Source of the DNA: Streptomyces tendae
GTDB lineage: Bacteria > Actinomycetota > Actinomycetes > Streptomycetales > Streptomycetaceae
DNA: 64,000 bases
Assembly: GCF_014650435.1 (NCBI RefSeq)
Contig: NZ_BMUY01000005.1
Location: 124,001 to 188,000 of the forward strand
Reading direction: 5' to 3'
Under the pieces are notes generated by a model. The model saw nothing but the letters and a program-made list of their open reading frames with translations, was not told the DNA's origin and did not search any database. Positions 15,528-24,362 of the stretch are shown in pieces (position 1 is the first letter of the stretch; the number at the start of each line of letters is the position of its first letter). The position numbers and the translations under genes were made by a program.

Positions 15528-15654
15528 TCCCACACCTCCATGAGGATGCGACCCACCCCTGGGTCGCAGGTTCATGTCAAGATGATGCGCATTTCCACCA
15601 CCCGTTCACACCTATGGGGGCCCAACTCGCTGTGAACATCTCGGCTTTGGGGCC

Positions 15655-16770
15655 TTACGCACGCCCCCGGGGGGCCCAGTCGGGGTGGTCGCCGTGCATC
15701 GAGGAGTGGAAGGGGTCACCGGGGGTGATCTCGCCCGCGCGCACCGGCCGTCCGGTGAACGCCGCCTTGTACAGGGCAGCGGCGAACTCCAGCGTGGCGC
15801 GGGCCTCCGGACCGCTCCCGGGCGGGCGGGCCCCGGCGTCCCAGGCATCCAGTACCGCGCCGAGCTGCGCCGTGTGGGAGCTGGGCACGTCGGCGTCCGG
15901 AGCACCCCAGGCGGCGGCACGTTCGGGGCTGACGTGCCGGGCCGGGGTGTAGGTCCAGTCGTCGTTGCGATGCCCGTAGAGGTGCGTCAACTCGACGGTC
16001 GCGTCGACGCAGTCCACGCGTATCCGGCTCATCTCGTCCGGGGAGAGCACGCTGTTGACGACGGTGGCGAGGGCACCGTTCTCGAAGCGCACCAGGGCGG
16101 TCGAGACGTCCTCGCTCTCGGTGTCGTGCACCAGGCGCGAGGCCATGGCCCGTATCTCCGCCCAGGGGCCGAGCAGATGGAGCAGCAGGTCGTACTGGTG
16201 GATGCCGTGGCCCACGGTCGGGCCGCCGCCCTCGGTTGTCCAGCGTCCGCGCCAGGGCACCGCGTAGTAGGCGGCGTCGCGGTGCCAGGTCGTCTGGCAG
16301 TGCGCGACCAGCGGGGCGCCCAGGTCGCCGCCGGCGATCAGTGCGCGGGCGTGCGCGGCACCGGAGCCGTACCGGTGCTGAAAGATCACGGACGCGTACG
16401 CCCCGGACGCCTCCTCGGCCGCCGCGATGTCGTCGTACTCGGCGAGGGAGAGGCACAGCGGCTTCTCGCACAGCACCCAGGCACCGGCCTTCAGCGCGGC
16501 CACCGTCTGCTCCCGGTGCAGCGACGGCGGTGTGCCGACCAGGACCAGGTCGGGGCGTACGGCGTCCAGCATGGCGCCCGTCGACGCGTACCCGGCGACG
16601 CCGCCGGGCGCCTGCGCGCGGAAGGCGTCGAGCCGCGCCGGGTCCACGTCGACGGCGGCGACCAGTTCGACGCGGTCGGCGTGCGCGGCGAGGGCGGACA
16701 GGTGGCTGCCGGTGACGATGGCACCGGTACCGACCACGGCGACCCGGCGGCGGACGGGACGTGGAGCCAT
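15655..16770 (-). CDS. Gfo/Idh/MocA family oxidoreductase
   Basis: A 371-residue NAD(P)-dependent dehydrogenase. The N-terminal Rossmann domain begins VAVVGTGAIVTGSHLSAL (about 11-28), and the EKPLCLS motif near 110 carries the conserved catalytic lysine of the Gfo/Idh/MocA family. The C-terminal domain has the GGGPTVGHGIHQYDLLLHLLG stretch with the catalytic His region. Substrates are usually sugars or inositols. The ATG at 16770 is six bases from GAGGAGG. The promoter region holds three 9-bp direct repeats and a GAAAGCGCTTTC palindrome, typical of a LacI-family operator, so sugar-responsive control is likely. No LacI gene is adjacent. Confidence 0.92.
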   Translation of the reverse strand: MAPRPVRRRVAVVGTGAIVTGSHLSALAAHADRVELVAAVDVDPARLDAFRAQAPGGVAGYASTGAMLDAVRPDLVLVGTPPSLHREQTVAALKAGAWVLCEKPLCLSLAEYDDIAAAEEASGAYASVIFQHRYGSGAAHARALIAGGDLGAPLVAHCQTTWHRDAAYYAVPWRGRWTTEGGGPTVGHGIHQYDLLLHLLGPWAEIRAMASRLVHDTESEDVSTALVRFENGALATVVNSVLSPDEMSRIRVDCVDATVELTHLYGHRNDDWTYTPARHVSPERAAAWGAPDADVPSSHTAQLGAVLDAWDAGARPPGSGPEARATLEFAAALYKAAFTGRPVRAGEITPGDPFHSSMHGDHPDWAPRGRA

Positions 16771-16831
16771 GCGGTCCTCCTCGGACGGCGGCGCGGTCGC
16801 ACGCGTCCGCCGCTGGACGGTGATGAACACG

Positions 16832-16858
16832 AAGCGATAGAAGCGATAGAAGTGATAG
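16832..16858. repeat. three 9-bp direct repeats AAGYGATAG
   Basis: AAGCGATAG, AAGCGATAG and AAGTGATAG follow each other without spacer at 16832-16840, 16841-16849 and 16850-16858, immediately beside the palindrome at 16858-16869 and about 60-90 bases upstream of the oxidoreductase start. Confidence 0.85.
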
Positions 16859-16869
16859 AAAGCGCTTTC
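16858..16869. promoter_or_regulatory. LacI-type operator GAAAGCGCTTTC
   Basis: A perfect 12-bp palindrome with the central CG that LacI/CcpA-family repressors recognise. It lies between the leftward oxidoreductase and the rightward Dps gene. Confidence 0.6.
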
Positions 16870-17021
16870 AGAACTGAGTCGACCCTAACCGGGCAGCGAT
16901 GGCCCGGACAACCCCCACCGTTTGCGGGCCGGGCCCACGGCTGGTCGACTGTCGCGGGGGGACCGGGGCCGGCGGTATCGCGGCGGCCCACCCTTCAGTT
17001 CTCTCCGGAAGGAGTCCAGGC

Positions 17022-17624
17022 GTGAGTTCCCCGAAGCCGAAGCCCTCGTCGCCCGCGGAGCACCGGTCGGACGGCAGCCAGCCCTGGCTGCACCAGACAG
17101 GCCGAACCATCCAGGAGTTCGGCACCGTCAAGCAGTTCCCCGTGGCGCTGAGCATGGAGACCCGCCTCTACTCCTGCCAGCGGCTCAACAAGGTCCTGGC
17201 GGACACCCGGATCCTGCACGATCTGTACAAGAAGTACCACTGGCTGATGCGCGGGGCGACGTTCTACCAACTGCACCTGCTGCTGGACAAGCACGCGGGT
17301 GAACAGCTGGAGCTGATCGACACCATCGCCGAACGCGTCCAGACGCTCGGCGGCGTCGCGGTCGGAGACCCCCGGCACGTCGCGGAGATCACCACCGTGC
17401 CGCGCCCGCCGGACGGGGTGGAGGAGGTGCCGTCGATGCTCTCGCGGCTGCTGGAGGCGCACGAGCTGATCCTGACGGAGTGCCACGACGCTGCGGCCCG
17501 CACCCAGGAGTACGGGGACGACGGCACCAACGACCTGCTGGTCTCCGAGGTCGTGCGCACCAACGAACTGCAGGCGTGGTTCGTGGCGGAACACCTCGTG
17601 GACACGCCGCTGGTCCACGCCTGA
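17022..17624 (+). CDS. dpsC: Dps family ferritin-like DNA protection protein
   Basis: A 200-residue Dps protein. The inter-subunit ferroxidase ligands match the Listeria spacing exactly: His73 and His85 on one subunit, Asp100 and Glu104 on the partner (KYHWLMRGATFYQLH and LELIDTIAERVQTLGG). A 40-residue N-terminal extension rich in Ser, Pro and Lys could bind DNA. It oxidises and stores iron and protects the nucleoid. The GTG at 17022 has AAGGAG seven bases upstream. I name it dpsC because its neighbours and long tail match what I remember of S. coelicolor SCO1050; the family call is secure, the paralogue assignment is from memory. Confidence 0.93.
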   Translation: MSSPKPKPSSPAEHRSDGSQPWLHQTGRTIQEFGTVKQFPVALSMETRLYSCQRLNKVLADTRILHDLYKKYHWLMRGATFYQLHLLLDKHAGEQLELIDTIAERVQTLGGVAVGDPRHVAEITTVPRPPDGVEEVPSMLSRLLEAHELILTECHDAAARTQEYGDDGTNDLLVSEVVRTNELQAWFVAEHLVDTPLVHA

Positions 17625-17635
17625 CCCCGTCGGAC

Positions 17636-18709
17636 ATGGCGCACACCGGCGAGGACACCGACGGCGGCCCTCCGGCGCACGGACGGTGGCACGCGTTCCG
17701 GCAGTCTCCGTTCTGGCCGGCCACCGTACTGGTGCTGATCCTCGCGGCCGCGGCGGGACTCTTCGCGGGCTCGTACACCTACTCGATGGCGAACCCGACG
17801 CCGCGCCTGATCCCCACGGCCGTGGTCGGCGCCTACGAGAAGGCGGGCGGCCGGGCCTTCCTGTACGGCTTGGAGAAGGCGCTGGACACCTCGGTGCGGG
17901 TGCATCCCTACGAGACCCGCGCCGCGGCCCGCGAGGCGATCGAGCAGCAGGAGGTCTTCGCGGTCTTCGAACTGCGCGACGACGGGCGGAACGCCGCCCT
18001 CGACGTGTCCGGCGCCTCCGGCGCGTCGGTCGCCGAGTTGCTCGCGCAGACGTCACCGGCCGTCGGGAAGAAGCTCGGCGTCCATGTGACCGTCCGGGAC
18101 GTCAACCCTCTTCAGGAGGGGGACCCGCGCGGGCTGGCGATCTTCTACATCTCCCTGGCCGCCGTGATCATCGGCTTCGTCGGGGCGATCCAGCTGAGCG
18201 TGCACGCGCGGGCGCTCACCCCCTTGGAGCGCATCCTGTTCACCGCGGCCTACGCGCTGCTCGGCGGCTTCGTCATCGCCGCCACGGTGGACTGGCTGCT
18301 GGGCGCGGTGAACCTGCCGTTCGCCGAGTCGTGGCTGATCCTGGCGCTCACCATGTTCGTGTCCGGCATGGTCTTCACCATGTTCAACACCATGTTCGGC
18401 CGTTGGGCGATGCTGCCGACCTGGGGCCTCATGGTGATCATCGGCAATCCGTCCTCGGGCGGCGCGGTGTCCTGGCCGCTGCTGCCGTCGCCGCTGGGGG
18501 TGATCGGCCGGTGGCTGCCGCCCGGGGCCTCGGTCAACGCCCAGCACACCGCGGTGTACTTCCAGGGCCACCAGCACGCGTTCCCGTTCCTGGTGCTGGG
18601 CGGGTGGGCGCTGCTGTCCTGCACGGTCTTCTGGGTGTGGCGGCACCGGCATCCCGGTGGACGGGAGAAGGAACCGCCGGAGCCCGAGCCGGAGGCCGCC
18701 GGGTCCTGA
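17636..18709 (+). CDS. multi-pass membrane protein, ABC-2/YhgE-like
   Basis: A 357-residue protein. One N-terminal membrane helix (TVLVLILAAAAGLFAGSYTYSM, about 28-50) is followed by an extracytoplasmic domain of about 120 residues and then five or six membrane helices. The first helix ends in YSxxxPTPRLIPTAVVG, and the layout (helix, outside domain, helix bundle) is that of ABC-2/YhgE/Pip-like transport proteins and DUF3533-type proteins. A charged Pro/Glu-rich tail ends the protein. It begins 12 bases after the dps stop, so it is probably co-transcribed. No ATPase accompanies it. Function unknown; participation in export or cell-envelope processes is only inferred from topology. Confidence 0.75.
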   Translation: MAHTGEDTDGGPPAHGRWHAFRQSPFWPATVLVLILAAAAGLFAGSYTYSMANPTPRLIPTAVVGAYEKAGGRAFLYGLEKALDTSVRVHPYETRAAAREAIEQQEVFAVFELRDDGRNAALDVSGASGASVAELLAQTSPAVGKKLGVHVTVRDVNPLQEGDPRGLAIFYISLAAVIIGFVGAIQLSVHARALTPLERILFTAAYALLGGFVIAATVDWLLGAVNLPFAESWLILALTMFVSGMVFTMFNTMFGRWAMLPTWGLMVIIGNPSSGGAVSWPLLPSPLGVIGRWLPPGASVNAQHTAVYFQGHQHAFPFLVLGGWALLSCTVFWVWRHRHPGGREKEPPEPEPEAAGS

Positions 18710-18742
18710 CGGTTCGCCGGTGCTCGCTCGGGCGGGGTCGGG

Positions 18743-20287
18743 TCAGGGGGTGGTCAGGGCACGGCAGGCCATCTGGAGGGCCAGCCGGTTGCTGGGGTCG
18801 TCCAGAGGCACGCCGAGCCGTTCGCGGACCTGACGCAGCCGGGCGGCGACGGTGTTGCGGTGCAGGCCGAGGGCGCGGGCGGTGGCGGCGGAGGAGCCGC
18901 CGTGCTCCAGGAAGACCCGCAACGTGGTCAGCAGGTGGGCGTGCTCCGGGTCGCGCAGCGGGGCGAGCGCGGTCTCGGCGAAGGCACGCGTGATGTCCGA
19001 CTGCTGCCAGGCGGCCAGCAGTCTGCCCACGCCGAGTTCGTCGGTGTGTTCGACCGACGGCCGGACGTCCCTGGCCGCCGCGAGCCGCGCGGCGTTGCGG
19101 GCCTCGGTCAGGGTGTCGGCCAGACCGCCGGGGCCCTGACGGGGCCTGCCGATGCCGGCCGCCAGCCGCCAGTCGGCGGGAAGTTCAGCGAGCGCCCGGC
19201 GTACCCGGCGCAGCAGCAGCCGGGGTTCGTCGTCGGCGGGCCGCGGGCCGCTGCTGCACCACAGGGCCCAGTCGCCGTCGCCCTCCGCCACCGCCTGGGC
19301 GGTGACGCCGTGCCGGGCCAGGGCTGCGACCACCGGTTCGGGGACGGTGCCCGATTGGCCGGCAGCGGGCGGTTCCTCGGCGTGCACGGCCAGACCCACG
19401 TGCCAGTCCTCCAGCCGCCAGCCCAGGGCGACCGCCTGCTCGACGACCTCCCGGCTGACGGTGCCCCGGCCGGTGACGACCTCCGCCAGCAGGCGGCGGC
19501 GGACGGCGCTGTCGTGGTCGGCCCGGGTGCGCGCTCCGGCGAGCCAGGACCGGACGAAGGGTTCGAGCAGGGCGAGGCCCAGCGCGACGGTGTCGGCGCG
19601 GTCCTCGTCCGTCCGTTCGAAGGGCCACACCAGCCACGCGGTGACCGGCGCGGTACCGCCCGGCAGGTGCCCGGCGAACGGGACGGCGTGCACGGGGTGG
19701 GCCAGCAGGCCGGGGGTGCGCTGGGGCACGGCGAGCTGCGGGCGCAGGGCGTCCGGCACCACCGGGTCGCCGACGATGGCTCCGCCGTCGGGGGTGACGA
19801 GGCTGACGTCGGCGGCGAGCACGCCACGGGCCACGGCGATCAGCTCCGGCCCCTCCGTGCGGGTGGCGAGCCGGCGGAGCAGGTTCTCGACGGTGCGGGC
19901 CCGCGTCACCTCGGGGGCGCGGACCCGCAGGGTGAGATCGAGGGCGAGCTGGAACGGGGCGTCCGTGGCGGCCCACAGCACGGGGATCCGCAGCCGGTCG
20001 GCCAGTCGTACGGCGGACAGCGGCGGCCTGGCCGTGCCGTCGGCGGTGACGCAGAGCGCCGCGGCGCCGGCCTCCTGGGCCCGGCGGACGAGGGCGTCGA
20101 GCCGGTAGGCGGGCGTGGCGTCCTCCGCCGCGCAGAGCACCAGGTGGCCGTCGACCGGGTCGAGTACGCCGCGGTAGGCGGTGACGTCCCGCACGGGCCG
20201 CCCCAGCCCGGCGTGCCCGGCCAGCGTGCGGGCGCCCCCGAGCAGGGGATCGGCCAGTAGGTCGGCAACACTCGGAACGGCGGTCAC
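18743..20287 (-). CDS. PucR family transcriptional regulator
   Basis: A 514-residue activator-type regulator. The N-terminal PucR domain (about 1-115, opening TAVPSVADLLADPLLGGARTL) is followed by a GGDEF-like/CdaR middle region and the C-terminal PucR_C helix-turn-helix LRVFLEHGGSSAATARALGLHRNTVAARLRQVRERLG, which is highly characteristic. The GTG at 20287 follows a run of Gs that can serve as ribosome site; the longer open frame upstream is repetitive and ignored. PucR proteins govern purine, allantoin, hydantoin and amino-acid catabolism. It is encoded 178 bases beyond the end of the DUF917/hydantoinase operon on the same strand and is its likely regulator. Confidence 0.93.
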   Translation of the reverse strand: MTAVPSVADLLADPLLGGARTLAGHAGLGRPVRDVTAYRGVLDPVDGHLVLCAAEDATPAYRLDALVRRAQEAGAAALCVTADGTARPPLSAVRLADRLRIPVLWAATDAPFQLALDLTLRVRAPEVTRARTVENLLRRLATRTEGPELIAVARGVLAADVSLVTPDGGAIVGDPVVPDALRPQLAVPQRTPGLLAHPVHAVPFAGHLPGGTAPVTAWLVWPFERTDEDRADTVALGLALLEPFVRSWLAGARTRADHDSAVRRRLLAEVVTGRGTVSREVVEQAVALGWRLEDWHVGLAVHAEEPPAAGQSGTVPEPVVAALARHGVTAQAVAEGDGDWALWCSSGPRPADDEPRLLLRRVRRALAELPADWRLAAGIGRPRQGPGGLADTLTEARNAARLAAARDVRPSVEHTDELGVGRLLAAWQQSDITRAFAETALAPLRDPEHAHLLTTLRVFLEHGGSSAATARALGLHRNTVAARLRQVRERLGVPLDDPSNRLALQMACRALTTP

Positions 20288-20465
20288 GACGGCCCCCCGG
20301 GCGGGGAGAAACCGCACCACGGCACCGCACCGGTGGGCGCTGCCGGCCCCGCCGACCCGACGGCGAACGGACCGGCCGAGCACCCGGCCCCGGAACCCCA
20401 CGCGGGCAGGGACGGGCGGCGCAGAAGGACCAAGCGGCCGACGGGCCGCGACCGGTCGGCGGCGG

Positions 20466-21662
20466 TCACGACGGAGTCCGGCGTGAGGAGACACCGGAGC
20501 ACGACGCCGGGCCTGTGGGCAGTGCCGAGCCGGAGCACGACGCCGGGCCGGTGGGCAGTGCCGAGCCGGAGCACGACGCCGGGCCGGTGGGCGGGGGCAG
20601 GTCGAGGCCGAAGGCGAGGGGGCCGACCAAGGGTGCCGCGTCGGAGGGCCAGGTGTGCAGGGGCGGGAGACGGAGCAGGATCAGGTGGCCGCCGGTGCGG
20701 AGCTGGTCGGCGCGCAGGGGGCGGCGGCCGCTGGGATCGACGGCGGCGATGATCTGCGGGGCGGCGGCCCTGGTGACGCCGTCGACCGTGACGGCCAGGT
20801 ACTCGTCCAGGAGGTCCACCCGGACCACGGCTCCGGTGCGTCCGTCGGTGAGGGTCGCCCAGCCGGGGGTCAGGTCCTGGCGGGGGACGATCTCCTCGAC
20901 GCGGCCGGCCGCGAGCAGCTCGGCGCCGACGGCGTCGGCCAGGCCCTCGGGCGTGCCGCCCGCGTCCCGCGCGGTGAGGAGCCGGTCGCCGAGTCCCAGG
21001 CAGGCGGAGACGGAGCCGCGCACCCCGATCGCCGCGAGCCGGGCGGCGGGCAGGGGGTGAACGGCGAGGGCGGCGGCCCCGCCGAGGGCGAGGACGTTGG
21101 CGCGCAGCAGCCGTTCGGCCAGACGGCGTGAGCACTCCCGGACGACGACGGTGTTCCCGCCGGGGCCGACCAGGACGAGCGGCGCCGGGTCCACCCCGGC
21201 CACGGCGGCGACGGTCTGGTCGATGCGGGGGAAGGCCCGCCCCATGAGGTCGCCGTCGACGAGCGGCAGGCCGAGCCGGGCGGCGGCGACCGCGGCGACG
21301 ACGGCGTTGAGGCCGCCGATCTCGATGACCCCGACCGCACCCGCCGACCCGCCCACCACCTCGGCGGCGGTGCGTACGGCGTCGGCGAAGTCGTCGGGGT
21401 CGGCGAGCCGTTCGGCCAGTACGTCGGGGGCGCCGACGAGCCCGGCGTGCACCACCAGGGTGTCCGGCACCAGCGCCGCCGCGGGAAGCAGCGGCACCGG
21501 TGCCCCGGCCAGCTCGCGGCTCAGCAGCAGCGCGCCGGTGGCCACCTCTCCCCCGCCGCCGGAGCCGAGCAGCGTCGCACCTGCGGCCAGGGCCGGCACC
21601 CGCGCGGCGGTCAGCGGCGCGGGAGACACGGGCGAGGGGGCCTCGGCGGACGTGCGGGTCAC
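20466..21662 (-). CDS. DUF917 (S-methyl-thiohydantoin desulfurase-like) protein A
   Basis: A protein of about 398 residues in the DUF917 family, which I believe Pfam has renamed after an S-methyl thiohydantoin desulfurase. It has the N-terminal glycine motif LLGSGGGGEV, the central GGLNAVVAAVAAARLGLPLVDGDLMGRAFP segment and the GPGGNTVVVRECSRRLAERL region, all shared with the neighbouring paralogue. The last 35-40 residues are not family sequence: they are three copies of a 12-residue unit (PTGPASCSGSAL) created by a 36-bp DNA repeat. The GTG at 21662, ten bases after the stop of protein B, has an unusually close GAAGG; the start is uncertain by some codons. Presumably acts on a hydantoin-type ring. 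Confidence 0.82.
   Translation of the reverse strand: MTRTSAEAPSPVSPAPLTAARVPALAAGATLLGSGGGGEVATGALLLSRELAGAPVPLLPAAALVPDTLVVHAGLVGAPDVLAERLADPDDFADAVRTAAEVVGGSAGAVGVIEIGGLNAVVAAVAAARLGLPLVDGDLMGRAFPRIDQTVAAVAGVDPAPLVLVGPGGNTVVVRECSRRLAERLLRANVLALGGAAALAVHPLPAARLAAIGVRGSVSACLGLGDRLLTARDAGGTPEGLADAVGAELLAAGRVEEIVPRQDLTPGWATLTDGRTGAVVRVDLLDEYLAVTVDGVTRAAAPQIIAAVDPSGRRPLRADQLRTGGHLILLRLPPLHTWPSDAAPLVGPLAFGLDLPPPTGPASCSGSALPTGPASCSGSALPTGPASCSGVSSRRTPS
20494..20593. repeat. 36-bp in-frame tandem repeat, 2.8 copies
   Basis: Units at 20494-20529, 20530-20565 and a partial one at 20566-20593 differ by a single base. Length is a multiple of three and each unit encodes twelve residues including one cysteine at the C-terminus of DUF917 protein A. 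A looser copy of part of the unit occurs again near 20331, outside the gene. Confidence 0.92.
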
Positions 21663-21672
21663 CCTTCGATCA

Positions 21673-22752
21673 TCACACTTCGGCGCCGGGGAACGGGACG
21701 TACTCGTGCGCGTAGCCGAAGTATCCGGGCCCGGCCAGGTCGAGCCCCTCGGGGGTGCGCCAGCGCGGGTCGCAGGGCACACCGAGGACGCTGACCCGCA
21801 GGCCGTAGCGGAGCGTCTCGGTGGTGACCGGTTCGCCCGAGTCGGTGTCGAGGACGCAGATCAGGTCGGGGACGCTGACCACGACCTCGCCGTCGCGGGT
21901 GGCGACCAGGTTCTCGTTCTGGAAGGACAGCTCCAGCGCGGACCCGGTGTCGGCGTCGAGGCCGGTGAGCCGGGCCGTGCCGCGGGCGAAGCCACCCGTC
22001 GTGGTGCGCTGCACGTCCCCGATCTTCCCAGTGAAGACCGTCCGGCCGCCGAGGACACCCGCCGCCGCGGCCACGGGGTCCTCGTGGCCCTCACGGGCCT
22101 CGCGGATGGCCCGGCCGACCCGCTCGCACAGGGTCAGGGTGCCGGGCACCAGATGGTCCTTGGCCTGGCGGCCGGTGAGGGCGTAGAGGCTCACCGCCGC
22201 GCTGCAGCCCATCTCGACGGTGGCGGCGCGGGCGAGGCGTTCCGCCCAGGCGTTGCCGTCGGTGCGCAGGGTGACGGAGTTGCCGCGCTCGTCGGCGAGG
22301 GCCATCGGGGATGCCTGCACACCGCCCAGGGTGGGCAGCAGCATCTGCAGTTCGGGAAAGGCGCGGCCCATGCCGTCGGCGTCGATCAGCGGGACGCCCG
22401 CCTCCGCGGCGGCGACGAACGGCGACATGGAGTTCAGGCCGCCCGCCTCGATGGAGACGGTGTGGGTGGCCTTGCGGCCGAGGAGTTCTTCCAGGGCCCG
22501 CATGGCGCCGATGATCTCGTCGCCCGAGGGGAGCTTCTCCAGCATCACCGTGGGCGCCCCCATGAAGGCGGTCGGCACGATGAACGCCCCGTCGTCGATC
22601 TCGTCGAGGTCGAGGAGGGTGACGGGACCGTTCCGCTTCAGCGCCTGCTCGGCGAGGAGGCGGCCGACGAACGGGTCGCCGCCTCCCCCGGTACCGAGCA
22701 CGGCGGCCCCGCGGGCGAGGTCGGGCAGGTGGTCGGCGGTGATCTCACGCAC
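21673..22752 (-). CDS. DUF917 (S-methyl-thiohydantoin desulfurase-like) protein B
   Basis: A 359-residue DUF917 protein of standard length. It opens ITADHLPDLARGAAVLGTGGGGDPFVGRLLAEQAL, continues with the AFMGAPTVMLEKLPSGDEI segment and SIEAGGLNSMSPFVAAAEAGVPLIDADGMGRAFP, the strongest family match, and has FQNENLVA and VSVPDLICVLDTDSGEPVTTE near the C-terminus. It overlaps the hydantoinase gene by eight bases at its start, so the two are translationally coupled. DUF917 proteins regularly accompany short hydantoinase/oxoprolinase proteins. Two tandem divergent paralogues suggest a heteromer or two sequential steps; which one is catalytic is unknown. Confidence 0.9.
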   Translation of the reverse strand: MREITADHLPDLARGAAVLGTGGGGDPFVGRLLAEQALKRNGPVTLLDLDEIDDGAFIVPTAFMGAPTVMLEKLPSGDEIIGAMRALEELLGRKATHTVSIEAGGLNSMSPFVAAAEAGVPLIDADGMGRAFPELQMLLPTLGGVQASPMALADERGNSVTLRTDGNAWAERLARAATVEMGCSAAVSLYALTGRQAKDHLVPGTLTLCERVGRAIREAREGHEDPVAAAAGVLGGRTVFTGKIGDVQRTTTGGFARGTARLTGLDADTGSALELSFQNENLVATRDGEVVVSVPDLICVLDTDSGEPVTTETLRYGLRVSVLGVPCDPRWRTPEGLDLAGPGYFGYAHEYVPFPGAEV

Positions 22753-24307
22753 GGGGGCCTCCCAGGCTCAGCTCTCCGACGGCCTTGACCCGGATCCGGG
22801 TGGCGTTGCCCGGCAGGTAGGCCAGCGGTACTTCCTCGATGTCGACGATCTCGACGGAGCCCGGCCGGGCTCCGGCGGCCACCGCCCGGTCGACGGCTTC
22901 CTGACGGGCCTCGTCGAGCACGGTGTCGCGCTGCTGCGGTACGACCGAGTAGACCCGGTCGACCTCGCCGCCGACCTGGGCGATCGCCGCGCCGATGGCG
23001 TTGGCCACGGCGAAGTGGTCGGGGCGCACCACGCGGGACGCGCCCGCGAGGTCCTCGGGCACCAGGATGCTGCCGCCGCCGACGGCGACGACGGGCACCG
23101 GTTCGGCGGAGGCCCGCATCCGGTCGACGACCTCGGCGAGCCGGTCGTCGACGACGCGCAGGGCTGCGTCCACCACGCTCTTGTCGAGGTGGGCGACGAG
23201 CGAGGCGTCCCCCACCTCGGCGCGCCCGCCGGCCACCGCGACGTCGGTGGCGGTGAGGCGGGTGCCGCCGAAGACGAGGGCTTCCTGGGCGAGCCGGTAG
23301 CCGACGCTGGCGGGGCCGACGGCGGTGCCGGACGCCTGGTGCAGGACGTGGCTGCCGCCGCCGATGCCGATCGAGAGCACGTCGGGCATGCGGAAGTTGG
23401 TCTGCACGCCGGCCACGTTGACGTCCGTGGACGCCTCGCGCGGGAAGCCCTGTTGGAGGATGCCGACATCGCTGGTGGTGCCGCCGATGTCGACGACGGC
23501 GCAGGACGGCAGCCGGGACAGGAACGCGGCGCCGCGCATGGAGTTGGTCGGTCCCGACGCGAAGGTCGCCACCGGGTAGCGGCGGGCGTAGTCGACGTCC
23601 ATCAGGGTGCCGTCGTTCTGGCTGAGGAAGACCGGCGCGTTGATGCCCGCCTCGGCGACCGTGCGGAGCAGTCCGGTGGCGACCTGGTCGGCGAGGCCGC
23701 GCAGGGCGGCGTTGACGACGGTGGCGTTCTCCCGGCCGAGCAGGCCCATGCGGCCGATCTCGTGGGAGAGGCTCACCGGGGCGCCGGGCAGTTGCTCGGC
23801 GATGATCTCGGCGGCGCGGGTCTCGAACTCGGCGTTGACCGGGGAGAAGACGGAGGACAGCGCGAAGGAGGTGGCGCCGGCGGCCACCGCGCGGTCCAGG
23901 ACCGCGCGGAACTCGGCCTCGTCGAAGTCCGCGATGGGGCTGCCGTCGTACTCGTGGCCGCCGTGGCACAGATGGCTGTGGCCGCCGATCGCGGTGACCA
24001 GGCGGTCGGGCCAGTCGACCAGCGGGGGCAGGGCGCGGGTGGCGGGCAGCCCGAACCGGATGGCCGCGGTCTGCGCCAGGCGTTCGCCCTCCACCAGCGC
24101 GTTGATGAAGTGTGTGGTGCCGATCATCACCGCCTGGACGGCGGCCGGGTCGAAGCCGGTGGCCTGCCGGAGGTCGCCGAGGGCGGTGACGATGCCGCCG
24201 GTGACGTCGGCCGTGGTGGACGCCTTCACGGCGCCCAGCACCCGGTCGCCGTCGATGAGGACGGCGTCGGTGTTGGTGCCGCCCACGTCGATGCCCAGTC
24301 GGAGCAT
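22745..24307 (-). CDS. hydantoinase/oxoprolinase family protein (HyuA-like, short form)
   Basis: A 520-residue protein with the actin-like ATPase fold of HyuA/oxoprolinase. The N-terminal phosphate loop GIDVGGTNTDAVLIDG (5-20) and HyuA_N are followed by the hydantoinase_A domain containing AVVDIGGTTSDVGIL (phosphate 2), VAVGGGSILVPEDLAGA and FAVANAIGAAIAQVGGEVDR. ATP-dependent ring opening of hydantoins or oxoproline is the family reaction. At 520 residues it lacks the C-terminal extension of 700-residue HyuA and no HyuB partner is encoded nearby; the DUF917 proteins take that place. Start ATG at 24307 has AGGA nine bases upstream. First enzyme gene after the permease in the leftward operon. 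Confidence 0.92.
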   Translation of the reverse strand: MLRLGIDVGGTNTDAVLIDGDRVLGAVKASTTADVTGGIVTALGDLRQATGFDPAAVQAVMIGTTHFINALVEGERLAQTAAIRFGLPATRALPPLVDWPDRLVTAIGGHSHLCHGGHEYDGSPIADFDEAEFRAVLDRAVAAGATSFALSSVFSPVNAEFETRAAEIIAEQLPGAPVSLSHEIGRMGLLGRENATVVNAALRGLADQVATGLLRTVAEAGINAPVFLSQNDGTLMDVDYARRYPVATFASGPTNSMRGAAFLSRLPSCAVVDIGGTTSDVGILQQGFPREASTDVNVAGVQTNFRMPDVLSIGIGGGSHVLHQASGTAVGPASVGYRLAQEALVFGGTRLTATDVAVAGGRAEVGDASLVAHLDKSVVDAALRVVDDRLAEVVDRMRASAEPVPVVAVGGGSILVPEDLAGASRVVRPDHFAVANAIGAAIAQVGGEVDRVYSVVPQQRDTVLDEARQEAVDRAVAAGARPGSVEIVDIEEVPLAYLPGNATRIRVKAVGELSLGGPRA

Positions 24308-24362
24308 GTGGGTTGTCCTGCCTTTCTCTTTCGGTGGCCGCGTACGCCGGTGGCGTGCGCGG

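Noticed and set aside
15528..15575. Longer start for phospholipase A2 at 15575
   Set aside because: It would place 16 polar residues before the signal peptide, while ATG 15527 has GGAGG at good distance.
20288..20494. N-terminal extension of PucR (start at 20494) in the repetitive region
   Set aside because: The extra residues are Arg/Gly/Ala/Pro-rich with no PucR similarity, and the domain start fits GTG 20287.
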